A DNA stretch of 64,000 nt from Pogostemon cablin (taxonomy: Eukaryota > Streptophyta > Magnoliopsida > Lamiales > Lamiaceae): contig CM043001.1 in assembly GCA_023678885.1 (NCBI GenBank), positions 1,312,001 through 1,376,000 of the forward strand, in the 5' to 3' direction. The notes below the pieces were generated by a model. It was not told the origin of the DNA. It searched no databases and saw only the letters and a program-made list of their open reading frames with translations. Shown here piece after piece: positions 1-12,078 of this stretch. The first letter of the stretch is position 1, and the number at the start of each line of letters is the position of its first letter. Both the position numbers and the translations under genes were made by a program.

Positions 1-903
1 TGATATTTCATTCAATTCAGTTTGCTTATCAGCAGCCAAATGGAATTGAGTCTTGTACTTGAAAATAAACTCTCAAGTTCGAATACCATTTAACTCAACT
101 GGTTAATTTCTAGTATATCTTTTTCCTCAAGTGGCCATCTTTCTTTTATTTTTCCTTCGTTTTCTCGTTAGTAATTAATTAGTTAATTTAATTTATTTCT
201 TTATATAAAATTTATTTATTTATTTTTTCTCTTTCTTCGGTTTGTTTTTTTTTTTTTTTCTCTTTTATGATTTAAGTTTTTTATTATCCTCTTTTATTCA
301 TTATTTATATCCTTTTTCTTATTTTAATTTTCTCCATCATTTTATAATTAGTGAAATACATATAAATTATTGATAATTAACCTATTTCAATTAAATTTGA
401 CAATCTTATTAACTCTTTTTTATTTGGATTACCTTTTTTTTTCTTTTATAAATTATACATTTTAACAGTATTTTTTCTTGATCAATATGCCCACAAACAA
501 ATGCAAAAATACGAAGGGTAGAAGGATTACGTTATACTTTGTCTTATATTTGTGCCCCTAGACGAAAATCATGTGTCCATCACCGAATGTATGTGTGTTA
601 TAATTAAACGGAGTGCATGTATGATAAGAACAGAAAAAAAAAAAAAAAAAAAAAAAACAATCATATGGTAAAATACCGTTTGCCCAATCAAACGAAAAAA
701 TCTATTTGTCCAAAAGCCTCCAGGTTCCTTAATTCAATAATATTGTGATAAAAAATCATAAACCCTAATCAACACCTTAAATAATACTACTCACTAATAC
801 CAAAAAAGAAAGAAACCAAAATCCAAGGACTTAAACAAAAACATAATTAAAATAAATAAGTCCAACCCATGGACAATGGGCTCAAACCCTAAGCATAAAT
901 CAT
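1..903. other. AT-rich intergenic DNA, no gene seen
   Basis: This stretch is AT-rich, with poly-T runs near 241-260 and a poly-A run near 633-657. No open frame with recognisable protein similarity and no clear terminal repeats were seen. Confidence 0.6.
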
Positions 904-1134
904 ATTCCCTCCGTCCCGGCGTAAGTGGACCATTTGTTTTTTTGCACGTAGATTAAGGAGTATTATTATTTAATGTGTAGTGGATAGTTGTATTAGTGGG
1001 AGTGTGGGTCCCATATTTTAATTGTATTAGAGTGGGTGTGTGGGTCTCATGTGTATAAAAAAAAGAAATGAGACTCTTCGGGTGGAACGACCAAAATGAA
1101 AAAATGACACTCTTAAACTGGGACGGATGGAGTA
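904..1134. mobile_element. Stowaway-type MITE (CCCTCCGTCCC termini)
   Basis: The left end CCCTCCGTCCC and the right end GGGACGGATGG are imperfect inverted repeats about 230 bp apart, flanked by TA. Subterminal blocks (GATTAAGGAGTATTATTATT, and GTGGGTC followed by a short poly-A tract) recur in at least eight other places in the window, which defines one non-autonomous Tc1/mariner-like (Stowaway) family. There is no coding capacity. Confidence 0.85.
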
Positions 1135-1399
1135 TATCATAATTATAATCATTATATCATATCATATCATCATATATTAAAAATGACTTAGCAAGTGTTA
1201 ACATTTTTTTCCATTTTATCATCACTTATTTTTCTTTATTACATTTTTACCTTTTATTTATCATATTATAATTCATATTCATACTATATTAAAAATGACA
1301 TAATTAATTGTGAAATATAAATGTGATGTCTTTTCATTTTTCATATAATTTATTTTAATAATTAATCTTCATAAAGTCGTAAATTTTATTTTTTTTTTC

Positions 1400-2365
1400 T
1401 CTTATACTCATCGTATGTGTGGGTAAAATCTATTTTTGTGTGGACATTGCATTTTACCACACATAAAATAAGTGTAAATATGTGTCACTATAATTGTGTT
1501 GATAAATATTTTTACTTACACAATTTATTGTGTAGGTAAATCTATACCTTTTATCCATACATACATGTGTGGGAAAATATTTTTCTTATAATTGTGTTGA
1601 TAAATATTTTTCTTATGTGTGATTTTTACTTACACATATAAATTGTGTAGGTAAATCTATTTATCCACACATACATGTGTGGGAAAATATTTTTCTTATA
1701 ATTGTGTTGATTTCTTATAATTGTGTTGATAAATATTTTTCTTATGTGTGATTATTTTGTGAGAATATATATAAAGAAATGTATATGGTGGGCGATATGT
1801 TATTTTATATTTTATTTATCTTATCTTATATTATCTATTTTTGTTCCTTTAAGATTCGAACCCCGTACCTGTGCACGCGTGAAAGGAAGTTTTAGCCATT
1901 TGGCTATATAAATATTTTACTTAATTTTTTTATAATTATATATATGTACAGATGGATATGTTTCCAAAATAAGTTATTTTATCTAAATATATTATTATAA
2001 TTTAATAATATTTTTCAAGAGATATATTTGTTATTTTGTATTTTCTATTAATTAATTAATTTTCATCAAATAGAGTATCATATTGCCATATGAGATTTTT
2101 TTTAGCCACACGTAAATTTTATGTGTAGCTAAATAATGTATTATTAGTCACACAATTTTAATATCAGTGATCATGTATGGGTATTCTTAATATCTAAAAT
2201 AATCCGTAAAATTAAAATGTCACTATTTGTTTTTAGCGATACATTTTAAGTGTCACAATTAAGTTGTTATATTACCCACACATAAAATATAATGTGTCAC
2301 AATTTAGCCACACATCTCATGTGTGGGCATTTTATGTGTGGGTATTGGACAAATTTCTTGTAGTG
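1400..2365 (-). mobile_element. CACTA-like element end with subterminal repeats
   Basis: The right boundary (2347-2365), read on the minus strand, is CACTACAAGAAATTTGTCC, the usual plant CACTA (En/Spm) terminus. Inside it the sequence is dense in short repeats in both orientations (TGTGTGGGTAAA, CACACATA, AATTGTGTAGGTAAATC), typical of CACTA subterminal regions. A roughly 110-bp block is tandemly repeated at about 1490-1740. No matching left CACTAC end was found, so the element is truncated or starts outside the window. It abuts the coding part of the Harbinger pseudogene, so it probably inserted in it. Confidence 0.6.
1845..1915 (-). repeat. tRNA-derived SINE-head-like sequence
   Basis: Read on the minus strand, an A-box-like TAGCCAAATGG is followed about 46 bases later by GGTTCGAATC, a good match to the pol III B box. 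That spacing is typical of plant SINE heads rather than a tRNA gene, and there is no cloverleaf. It lies inside the CACTA-like block. Confidence 0.4.
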
Positions 2366-4129
2366 ACAAAGCTTTTCCACCCTAAAATGTCTCAATATTC
2401 TAACAATAACAGCTCTGCCTCATCCAGCAATCAAGAATATGAAGTCAAAAATTATGATAGGCCAAATTCACCAGGTGAAGAATTCATGTTAATGTTAGTC
2501 CATCAAGGGCGATAACTTCTTGAAGCGTATCAACCACAAATCGACATACCACGACAAAGAAGGTTCATAAAATGAAATCGTGAATTCGGACATGACAGAC
2601 TTATGCATGATTATTTTTTCACAAATCCTGTTTATCCGGATAACTTATTTAGAAAACGATTTCGAATGCGGAAAGAGTTGTTCATTCAAATAGTAGAAGT
2701 ACTAGAGAGTCGGTTTCCTTATTTTCAACAGAGGGTAGATGCTGCAAGGAAACAAGAGTTGTCACCACTACAAAAATATACCGCAGCTATTCGCCAATTA
2801 GTTTATGGAGTCTGCGCCGATCATCTTGATGAGTATCTTCATATGGGATAATCAACTGCAATGAATTGCCTTTTGAATTTTGTAAAAACGTGATTAAAAT
2901 ATTTGGTAGTCAATACTTGAGAAGACCGACGTATAACGACATTCAACGTCTTTATCAAATGCACGAGCTGAAACATGGGTTCCTTGTTATGTTGGGCAGT
3001 CTTGATTGTATGCATTGGGAGTGGAAGAATTGTCTTGTTGCATGGAAAGGTCAATTTACAAGAGGTCATGGCTCACCTACGATTGTACTCGAAGCAGTCG
3101 CATCTCAGGATTTATGGATATGGCATGCATTTTTTGAAGTTGCAGGTTCGCGTAACGACATTAACGTATTGTATGAATCTGCTCTATTTAACAATGTTTT
3201 GCAAGAAAATGCGCCCATTGTTAATTACACCATGAACGAAACGCAATATACACAAGGTTATTATTTAACTGATGGAATCTATCCAGAGTGGGCGACTTTT
3301 GTCAAAGTGTTTCCATGATCACAAGATCCAAAATGATGATTGTTTAAGGAAAACAAGAAGCTGCAAGGAAAGACGTTGAAAGAGCATTTGGGGTTCTCCA
3401 AGCTCGATGGGCAATCGTGAGAAGACCAGCTCATTTTTGGTATAGAAAGAAATTGAAACTCAAAATGTTAACTTGCATTATTTTACACAACATGATTGTA
3501 GAACGTGAAGGAGACATGGTCACAAATTGGTCAAATGACGAAGGTGATGATCCTGCACAACCTATTCAAGGCTTGAATCGAGAGTTTCAATAATATCTTC
3601 GAAGAAATTCCGAGCTACGTTATAATCATACTCATCACCAACTTCGTGCTGATTTAGTTCAATATATTTGGCAGCGCTTTGGTAATAATTAATAATTATT
3701 TATTTTTCGTATTATGTCTAGTCCTAATTATTGTACTCATTTATTTTTTATGTATTATGCATTATCTTAATAAATCATTTAAATTTTGTTAATATTTTAC
3801 AAACTTTTTTATTATTTATTTCGTTTTTCAATGTCAATAAATGTTAACCTATAAATATAAATATATATTTTTATTTAAAATAAATTAAATTAAATATAAT
3901 CATAATTTATTGTTCAGAGTATTTAATATTTGTATAATATTTTAAATGAAAATATAAGAGTATTATATTTAGTTATATTATGTATAAAAAAAGAAATAGT
4001 AGGTCCCATGAATAATTAGTTTAAATTGTGGAATGGATGTGGGTGTTAGTTGAGTTTAATGGGGAAATGTGTAAAAGTGAATGAGTGTTATATATTTAAG
4101 TTTAAACCCACAAACCATTGTGGATGCTC
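2366..4129 (+). mobile_element. PIF/Harbinger element, 3' part
   Basis: The right end CCATTGTGGATGCTC (4115-4129) is the reverse complement of GAGCATCCACAATGG, a common plant PIF/Harbinger terminus. It is followed directly by TAA, the usual 3-bp target duplication. Its transposase is decayed. The matching left end was not found: a CACTA-like sequence occupies that position. Confidence 0.7.
2387..3690 (+). pseudogene. PIF/Harbinger transposase (HARBI1-like, DDE_Tnp_4), broken
   Basis: In transposition this DDE nuclease would cut and rejoin the element ends. The N-terminal part (2603-2848) reads FRMRKELFIQIVE and LSPLQKYTAAIRQL, which are family hallmarks. The core (about 2866-3318) keeps the first catalytic Asp in GSLDCMHWEW, the second in RNDINVL, and an acidic YPEW segment. 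The C-terminal part (RKDVERAFGVLQARWAI, LTCIILHNMIVE, about 3360-3510) lies in another frame. Breaks include a stop at 2848, stops just after VKVFP near 3318, and frameshifts around 3330-3360. It cannot give a full-length enzyme. It belongs to a different subfamily from the copy at 58-59.5 kb. Confidence 0.85.
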
Positions 4130-4132
4130 TAA

Positions 4133-4590
4133 ATGCGGTCAGTCCACGACTGCGATGATTCAAGAAGGTGGTTGATCTTGTCATTATAAACATTCACTGC
4201 TAAAATCATATGCTGTGTAACAATTATTACCTTATGAAACCTCTGGCTCCAATCATGAATGTCGTGATTGTCTTAATTGGATTTCCTCGAGCTAAGAGAA
4301 ATTTTTAGAAGTTGGTTTTACTTGCAAATGAGTGTATGTGTGTATCTTAAAATGTGTAAGTGAGTGTATTAATTTTATGGAAAGGGTTATTAAAGTTTTT
4401 AATATTTAGGTATTTTTATAACACAAACAATCCTATAAACTCAATTTTTTGTGGTCTCCCCTTCTAATTTTATATATACCTTATGTATTATTCCACAATA
4501 TCACGAGAGACTAACTATTTTTATAAATATTAAAAAAAATGGGTGTATTGGGTAAAAATTCAAGTGAATAGCCCGGTGCTTAAAAATCAC
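4133..4590. other. Intergenic, no gene identified
   Basis: About 4139-4310 is less AT-rich than its surroundings and may be old exon sequence, since the minus strand reads short open stretches. I could not assign it to a family. Confidence 0.3.
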
Positions 4591-4760
4591 TCTTAAATAA
4601 GGCAAAACATCATGCGCATCTGGGGACAAACTGTGCCCCATGAGAACACAACTCTCTCCCTCTATATTATATTTAAACCTATTTATGTATTGTTAGAAGT
4701 TTAAATTGCAAAGTGAAACGATATCCCTGAGCACAAGAACATCACTCCTTAAATAATTAG
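4591..4760 (+). repeat. Dispersed Mutator-like terminal repeat, copy 1
   Basis: It begins GGCAAAACATCATGCGC and continues through CTCTATATT, ATTTAAACC and GTTTAAATTGCAAA. The same order of blocks occurs at 15974 and, without the GGCAAAA start, at about 36615. The start resembles the ends of the Mutator-like element at 18710-23296. Confidence 0.5.
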
Positions 4761-4911
4761 TTTAATGGATAAAATTTGAGTGTACTTGGGTGCACCATGA
4801 ACCCAATCCAACGGCCTCACAAAATTGACCTCCACCATTTAGTATTAAAAATTGTACTCTTATATTATAATAACTAGTATGAGTCATGTGTATTACACGG
4901 GTTGTAAAGTT

Positions 4912-5053
4912 ACAATTTTAAAAAATATAATTCAAATTAAATATAATTATTTATTCAACAATTTAAAAAATATATAATTCAAGTATATATATAACTATTT
5001 ATTCAACAATTTTAAAAAATATAATTCAAGTTTAATATAATTATTTATTCAAT
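4912..5053. repeat. Three-copy AT-rich tandem repeat, 46-48 bp unit
   Basis: Units start at 4912, 4958 and 5006. Each begins ACAATTTTAAAAAATATAAT and ends TTATTTATTCA. Confidence 0.75.
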
Positions 5054-6173
5054 TATTTATATGTGATACCCGAGCTTCTCACTACTCATGTGCCAATATA
5101 ATTTAATTTGTGTTATGTACATTTTACAATTATGTGATAATTTTATAACAATTATGTGATAATAATGTGATAATTATGTGACAATTGTTTCTACATTTTA
5201 TTTATCTTTATATTTTATATGAGACATCCTTGATAAAAATGGTGACATATGTGAATATATACATATGTGCATAAATATTTACGTGCATTAATTTGAATAA
5301 ATAATTAAATTGTCTTATGTGTATAAACTATTTCTTAATTATTAATTAGTATTACACGTGTTTTCGTAATAATAATAGTGGTAAGAAAATGTATACGTAT
5401 GTGTATTAATTTATTAATGTATCATATCTTAATTATTAAGTATTGCACGTATATTCGTAATGGATAATAATAATAGTTATTATTATTATTATTATTATTA
5501 TTACAAAAAGAAAGGGAGTGTTGATTAATCCATTTGGGTGAATGGCGACATTTGGGTGAATAGCGAATACGTGGATGAATGGTAATCATAATAATAATTA
5601 TATTAATAATAATAATGATAATAATTAAAATTAGTATTTACTATAAATAGAAAGTTGGGTGGTGAACGACTTACAATCACCAACTTCTATATAAGTTAGA
5701 TTTGAGGGGTAATCACCTATTTGGGGTGAACAGTGAGCGACCAAGTTCGCAAGCCAAAAAAAATAATAATAATAAGAGAAAGAAAGAGGGAGAGAGGGAG
5801 AGAAAGGGGAGAGGAAAGAAAGGAGAAAAGAGTGTCTGTCGGAACGGGAAGGAAGTGATTGATTAATGTGCTTCATTAGGTGTATATTATTGTGGGAGTT
5901 CAGGTAAGTAAAAGTCCAACTACAATGCATAAACATACTGTTTGTGAATTATTTATGACTAATATGTGATAATTATGTTATGAATTATTTGTAATTAGTT
6001 TAATTACGTTATGAATTATTTGGGATTAATTTGTGATACAAGTTGTGAATTTATGTAATTTGGGGAAAGTATGGTTCATATTCAACAATATTATTTGTAA
6101 ATTATTTGTGATAAATTTGCAATACAAGTTGTGGATTTATGTGATTTGAAATAATATCATTGTCCTATATAGA

Positions 6174-6380
6174 TTTGTATGAACAGAAATTGTTGAATAT
6201 AGATCTGTATGATCTGAGAAGATATTATTTATAAGGATCTGTGTGATCCGAGATGAAGTTGTTATGCCAAAAAGGGATCGTGTGATCCAAGGTGAAGTTG
6301 TTACTCCATAAATGAACTTATGTGATTGGGGTAAAGTTGTTGTTTCATAAGTGGATTTGTGTGAATTGAAGTTAAGTTGT
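6174..6380 (+). repeat. Degenerate tandem repeat inside the solo LTR (about 45-bp unit)
   Basis: About five units of the pattern GGATCTGTGTGATC...GAAGTTGTTA, with drift between copies. Confidence 0.6.
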
Positions 6381-6535
6381 TACTTTATTGTGATTAAATG
6401 TTGATATTAATGCGTAAATGGTTTATGATGCATATTTAATTGCCCTGGTTGCATGCCATGCATAATCATGAAAAGTGTTTTCCCAAAAATTAATAAGATA
6501 CTAATGGTGTGTGCGGCCACTATATATGCATATCT

Positions 6536-6705
6536 GTCAGAGTTCGAAAAAATCGTTCCTGACACTTTATTCTGGGTTCGAAAAAATCATTTCCAGTACT
6601 TTATTCGGGGTTCGAAAAAATCGTCTCTAACACTCTGTCAGGGTTCAAAAAAATCATTCTCGGCACTTTATATATTCTGGGTTCAGAAAAATCATGCCCA
6701 TTGAG
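6536..6705 (+). repeat. Degenerate tandem repeat inside the solo LTR (about 37-bp unit)
   Basis: Five units of GGGTTCGAAAAAATC followed by a variable CACTTTAT-like spacer. The unit is not a multiple of three and the open frame across it has no protein similarity. Confidence 0.7.
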
Positions 6706-7418
6706 CTCATTTGGGGTGCATATCATAAGTGTGTCGTGGTGATCCCGCAACGTGAACAATTCTCAAAATAAAAAAGACCAACTAGAAAGACTAGGAATAA
6801 GCGATAGAAAAATAAATGCATTTTCATGCACTGTCATGCATGATTTCTACTTACTGATATTTTTGTCTTACTAGTTTATGCATTATAGGTGAGTCTGCTG
6901 ATGATTGAATTATGTGGTATTTTGTGCAAGCCGTGGAGCTCCTTCAGGGTTTTGAGCGGATGTACATAGATGACGACCTGTTGGGCTAGGCAGTGGGTTT
7001 ATTTTGTTTCAGCTGATGTTTTATTATGTAATATAATAAGTATTGTGACAAGTTTGGGTGGATTGAGGTGGTGTCAGAAACCAGTTACGTATGTTGAACT
7101 CGTGTGATAGTTTTGGTTATAAATATATTATGAAAAAAATTATACAAGTTTTTATAATGATGATATTTATGTTAATTAGTATTTGAATTATAAGTTATGT
7201 AAGGTGGATCGTGCTATTATATTAAAGAGTAAAATTTAATTTATATACAGTCAAATGTGAATTTACTTCCGTTGTTAAAAGATTAAATTAATTTATCAAA
7301 AAAATTAAAAATAAATTATTGAATTAGTTTTTTAAATTTTGTTATATTTTCGTTGCAGAATTAAATTAATAAAAATTTTTAAAATATGTTAATTTTATTA
7401 TTGAAGGGAAAAAATTAT

Positions 7419-7679
7419 ACTCCATCCGTCCCATAACAATTAACATATTTTTTTTATACGAAAATTAAGGAATATAATAATTTAATATAAAGTGAAGTGA
7501 GATAAATAATATGTAATGTGTAGTAGGTAGTTGTATTAGTGGTGAGTGTGATGTGTGTATGGGCCATATAAATAAAAAAATATTTTTGTATGGGTCTCAT
7601 ATCCTTAAAAAGGAAATATGTCTATGTGGGACAACTCAAAAAGAAAAATGTGTCAATATCTTTGGGACGGAGGGAGTAA
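7419..7679. mobile_element. Stowaway-type MITE
   Basis: The ends are ACTCCATCCGTCCC and GGGACGGAGGGAGTA, near-perfect inverted repeats next to TA. The inside carries the family block AAGGAATATAATAATTTAAT. Confidence 0.85.
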
Positions 7680-8276
7680 TAAAGTTAATTAATAAAAAAT
7701 AAAAAAATAAATTCAATAAGAATCAATTCCATAAAATAAAAAAAATTAACAAAATTAATTTTAAAAAATTATAATATTAACCACGAAAAAGAAATTAATA
7801 ACGTGAAGAAATCAAAAGAATAAAATATAATAAAAATTATAAGAAAAATAGAATTAAAACAATTTTTTATAAAAAAAATAACTAAAAGAAAATTTGAACA
7901 ATATAAAAGAATTTGTATGAAGTTAATCAATAAACATTTTGAAAATTAATAAAATAATGATACCTTTCTTTAAAACTTGAATAAAATTTAATAAAATATT
8001 TATTCTTTACGTGTGTAATAAATGAATAAAGAGTTTATTTATAGGTGTAAAGTAGATTATTTGCAAAAATTCACATAAAAAACTCAAAAAAATAAAAAAT
8101 AAATAGACACAAAAAAAAGTTTAAATAAAAAAACTAAAGAGAATTTGAAAGTTATAAAAGAAACATCAAAAATTAATTAATAAATAAATAAAAATAAACT
8201 TAAAATAATTCAGGTGACGACATATTATTAAAATTTAAATTTTTTGTAAATTTAACCATGAAATAAATTCAATAAA

Positions 8277-8317
<41 letters not shown>

Positions 8318-8520
8318 TTACTAATAAAAAAATTAAAACAAAAAAAACTAAATAAATAGAAAAAATAATCTTAAGATTATCAAAAGAAAATACAAAAAAT
8401 ATAAAAGAAATCATAAGTAAAATATAATCAAGAGTGAAATAAAAAAAATTAATTAAAAAAATTTATATAATTAACCATGAAAAAAAGTGAGTTACGTAAA
8501 AAATCAAAAGATTATAAAAT
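7680..8520. other. Very AT-rich gene-free stretch with a TA microsatellite
   Basis: Mostly A/T runs, including a (TA)n tract at about 8280-8311. No open frame or terminal repeat seen. Confidence 0.6.
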
Positions 8521-8522
8521 TG

Positions 8523-8812
8523 AGAGACTCTTTTGTGAGACAGGTTATTTATGAGATGAGTATGAGACGAGTCGACCCATCACTAAAGTATGTTTATTGT
8601 ATAAATAAAATATATTTATATATAGTTAAAGTATGTTAATAATAAATCATATTATAACATACTAAAATCATATTTTAATGCACAATCAAACATACTTTAG
8701 AAAACACAATTTAAGAACTATTAAACATACTTTATCAATATAATAAGAATAATTTAGTGATGGATCGACCCATCTCACAAATAACCCGTCTCACAAAAGA
8801 CTTTGTCTATAA
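8523..8812. mobile_element. Hairpin MITE with inverted arms of about 60 bp
   Basis: The left arm (CTTTTGTGAGACAGGTTATT... with CGACCCATCACTAAA) is the inverted complement of the right arm (TTTAGTGATGGATCGACCC...AACCCGTCTCACAAAAG). The centre is AT-rich and has no coding capacity. I could not assign the superfamily. Confidence 0.75.
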
Positions 8813-9020
8813 AATTATATACTAATAATTAGAAAAAAACTAAAACGAAAAAAAATATATATATAAAATAAACAACAAACATTAATCAATAATAATAATA
8901 AGAGAGTAATAAAAACGGATACCTTTCTTTAAAATTTGAAAAAAAGCTTTTGTTCTCATGATGAATAAATTATGTGTGTAGAACAAATGAATAAATAGTC
9001 TTATTTATAGGTGAAGAGAG

Positions 9021-9560
9021 GATAATTTTTTTAAATATTCCCTCCGGCCACTTGAAAGGTAACCGTTTGCTGTTTGCACGTGGATAATTCTAAGATTTTT
9101 ATTTGCTTTTTGCACGTGGATTAAGGAATATTATTATTATATGTAAAGTTGGTAGTTGTATTAGAGGGAAGTTGTGGGTCATATTGTGTATTTTCTTTAC
9201 TAAATAGAGGAAATTTATACCTATGAAGTGGACGCCAAGAATAGTGAAACGAGTACCTTGTAAGTGGCCGGAGGGAGTATTAAATTAAATATATGTATTT
9301 ATCTATATAAAATTTTAATTAATAGTAATTAATTTTGGTTTGATAATATCATATTTAAATCTAAAAATAATATATGTACTTATCTGATTAAAATAATTGA
9401 GATTTTTTAATTTTAATTAAAAATTAAAATAATTAAGATTACTTCTGATAACGACATATCATCAAAATTAAACTCTCTATCAGTATTTTAAAGATTTATA
9501 TCGTACCCTTATTATGAATTAAAGTCTACTCTTAAAAATAAAAAATGCTTTATTTATGAA
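9021..9560. repeat. Copia A left flank, duplicated at 14480-15019
   Basis: This 540-bp block contains a Stowaway MITE plus AT-rich DNA. It recurs inside the copia element at 14480-15019 with only scattered differences. It lies outside the best candidate LTR start at 9561, so here it is probably host flank. Confidence 0.6.
9037..9280. mobile_element. Stowaway-type MITE (CTCCGGCCACTT subfamily), copy 1
   Basis: The ends TTCCCTCCGGCCACTTG and CAAGTGGCCGGAGGGAGTA type are inverted repeats. The inside has GCACGTGGATTAAGG and TTATTATTATATGTAAAG. A second copy sits in the same context at 14496-14739. Confidence 0.85.
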
Positions 9561-10566
9561 TGCAGCAAAATTTGATCAACAAAAACTTACACTCTACCCT
9601 AATCTATAAGTTTTGTGTGTTGATTTAACCAAAAACAGAAACTAAACTTGAAGAAGGAAGACAAAAATTATAGTGTTTCGATCATGTTGATCTACATCCA
9701 CTTACTTAAGGAGAGTATTCACTATATGATGAAAAATCGGTTACAATATGAAGATGATGATGAACTAACACACTTAAGAAATCCTAATTTGATGTACTAG
9801 CTTGTATGATGATGATGATCAACCCCTTATCTCCTTTAATGTACATGATCTTCCTTATATACCATACTGATACACCACCAGACTGCATCAACAAGCTCTT
9901 CACCCATGTGATTAGTTGAGTTTGGTTACAACTACCTTCCACACTACTTAACTGCCTAAAACAGCACCCTTCTTGATCCTATGGCTTTAACACCATGTTG
10001 ATCATATTGTGTTGAATCTTTACCATCCAATCAGCACCTCATCTTCTTGAATCCAACTGAAGAATCTAGCCAAGTTTAATTGTCATGTGTTGATGATGGA
10101 CTAACAACCGAAACATCATCATGTGAGTAGCTTGCATCTTTCTCAACTGCCATCATGTATGAAATATCCACACAATCGATCAGTTGGTTACAACTGATCA
10201 TTTAACTTCTTCTGGCTGTTATTAATAGCTATAACTAACTCACTATCATCTAAGCTTCACTTAATCAAGCAACACCTCAAGCATAACCTGTAACTGTCCT
10301 TCAGCTTCAACTCTCTGATCTTATGGCTTCACATTACTCATCTTATGCAGCATGTTGAGCTTAGCTTCTCAACTAACTTTGCTGCTAACCATTCATCACC
10401 TTCCATGTGTACATTTATTGATATAAGCCACACACACACCTACACATGCATGCATGATCTACATATACAACAATTCTCCACCTTAGACCATGCATCATCA
10501 CAAGTGATAAAACACTCTCCACCTTGCTGCACTTACAGGCTGCAGCTCACCTCTCTTTCTCCACCT

Positions 10567-11947
10567 TTAGTGAATACCAATAAGACTCTTACACAATTCA
10601 AACTTTTGAACAGGTAGAGCCTTAGTAAATGCATCAGCAGGGTTATCTACTGTCTTATCCTTCTTAACAGAAACCACCTTCTCCTCTATCAAATTTCTTA
10701 TGAAATAAAGTCTCACATCAATGTGTTTGGTCATTTCATGATATCCTTGATGCTTTGTGAGATGTACAGCACTTTGGTTATCACAGTACACTTCAATATT
10801 ATCCTGCTGAACTCCAAATTCTCTCAAAATACCAATCAACCAAACACCTTCCTTTATTGCTTCTGTAAGAGCAACAAATTCAGCTTCAGTGGTGGATAAT
10901 GCCACTATGTGTTGATGTGTAGCCTTCCAACTTATTGCTCTACCAAACAAATTGAATACATAACCTGTCATTGATTTCTTTGTATTAAGATTGGCTGCAT
11001 AATCTGCATCCACATAACCAACAACAGCTTCATCCCAAGTATCTTGCTTCTGAAACTTCAATCCAACTGATATAGTACCTCTAACATACCTTAGTGCCCA
11101 CTTCACTGCATCCCAATGAACAAGACCAGGATTACTCATAAACCTACTGATCATACTCATAACATAAGCTAAGTCTGGTCTACAGCATACCATAGCATAC
11201 ATCAAACTGCCAACTGCACTTGCATATGGTATTTTACTTGTTTCAGTCCTTTCCTTATCTGTTTGAGGCCCTTGAAGAGATGATACACTCAAACCTTGCT
11301 TAACTGGTACTGATGCACTCTTACAAAGATTCATATTATACCTCTTTAGAACTATATCCAAGTATGACTCTTGAAACAATCTCAACAATCCAGCTGATCT
11401 GTCTCTCTCTATCTGTATTCCAAGTATCATTCTTGCTTCACCTAGATCTTTCATGTCAAACTCCTTTCTCAAAGTTTTCTTTACTGAATTGATCCCTATC
11501 ATATCTTTACAATCTATTAATATATCATCTACATAGAGTAGTAGATAAGTATAGCTTCCTTTATCACATCTTATGTACACACAGCTATCATACATGCTCC
11601 TGACAAAACCATTAGAAGTAATGTATTCATCAAACCTGAGATACCACTGTCTTGGACATTGCTTCAGATCATATAATGATTTAAGTAATAAGCAAGCCTT
11701 TGAATCTGCTCCTTTTAAACTAACACCTTCAGGGATCTTCATGTAAATCTTCTCTTCTAAATTTCCATGCAAGAAAGTTGGTGTTACATCCATCTGATGT
11801 AATTTCAAATCCAACAGAGTAACTAATGACAGCAAAATCCTTATTGAGCAGTGTTTGACCACTGGTGAGAAGATTTCATTATAATCTACACCTTCTTGCT
11901 GTGAAAACCCTCTTGCTACAAGCCTTGCCTTATATCTTATTCCTCAT
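10567..11947 (-). pseudogene. Copia A reverse transcriptase and RNase H
   Basis: This is the C-terminal part of the copia polyprotein, which copies the element RNA into DNA and degrades the RNA strand. The reverse transcriptase has the FLHG...EEKIYM block and an intact YVDD catalytic motif (LLLYVDDILID). The RNase H part has GYVDADYA, SMTGYVF, ISWKA, STTEAEFVAL and the CDNQSA block. The frame is open from about 11947 to 10567. It is cut off from the upstream part by a TGA near 11946 and a TAG at 12079-12081. RT residues fall on either side of these stops, so the polyprotein is broken. Confidence 0.9.
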
Positions 11948-12078
11948 TCCTTAATTGTAACTGATTTCTTCTTATATATCCACTTACAACCTACAAGCTT
12001 CTGGTTAGTAGGCTTGTCAACAATCATCCAAGTGTTATTCCTTTTTAATGATTGCAACTCTTCTTCCATAGCATCCAA

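Larger units (their letters stand above)
5062..7216 (+). mobile_element. Solo LTR, probably Ty3-type
   Basis: The sequence starts TGTGATACCCGAGC and ends near GATCGTGCTA. It is flanked on both sides by TTATA (5057-5061 and 7217-7221), a perfect 5-bp target duplication. The length, the purine-rich stretch at 5760-5830, and blocks such as GGTGAGTCTGCTGATGATTG and TAGGCAGTGGGTTTA resemble Ty3 chromovirus (Tekay/Del-type) LTRs. The last bases are TA instead of CA, presumably mutated. There is no internal region or second LTR, so LTR-LTR recombination probably removed the body. Confidence 0.6.

Noticed and set aside
6453..6704. Regularly spaced GTTCGAAAAAATC units resembling a CRISPR-like array
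   Set aside because: Units and spacers are both degenerate, they lie in a plant solo LTR, and there are no cas genes.
8523..8812. Long hairpin as a possible microRNA precursor
   Set aside because: The near-perfect long arms and MITE-like structure fit a transposon; no miRNA family sequence was recognised.
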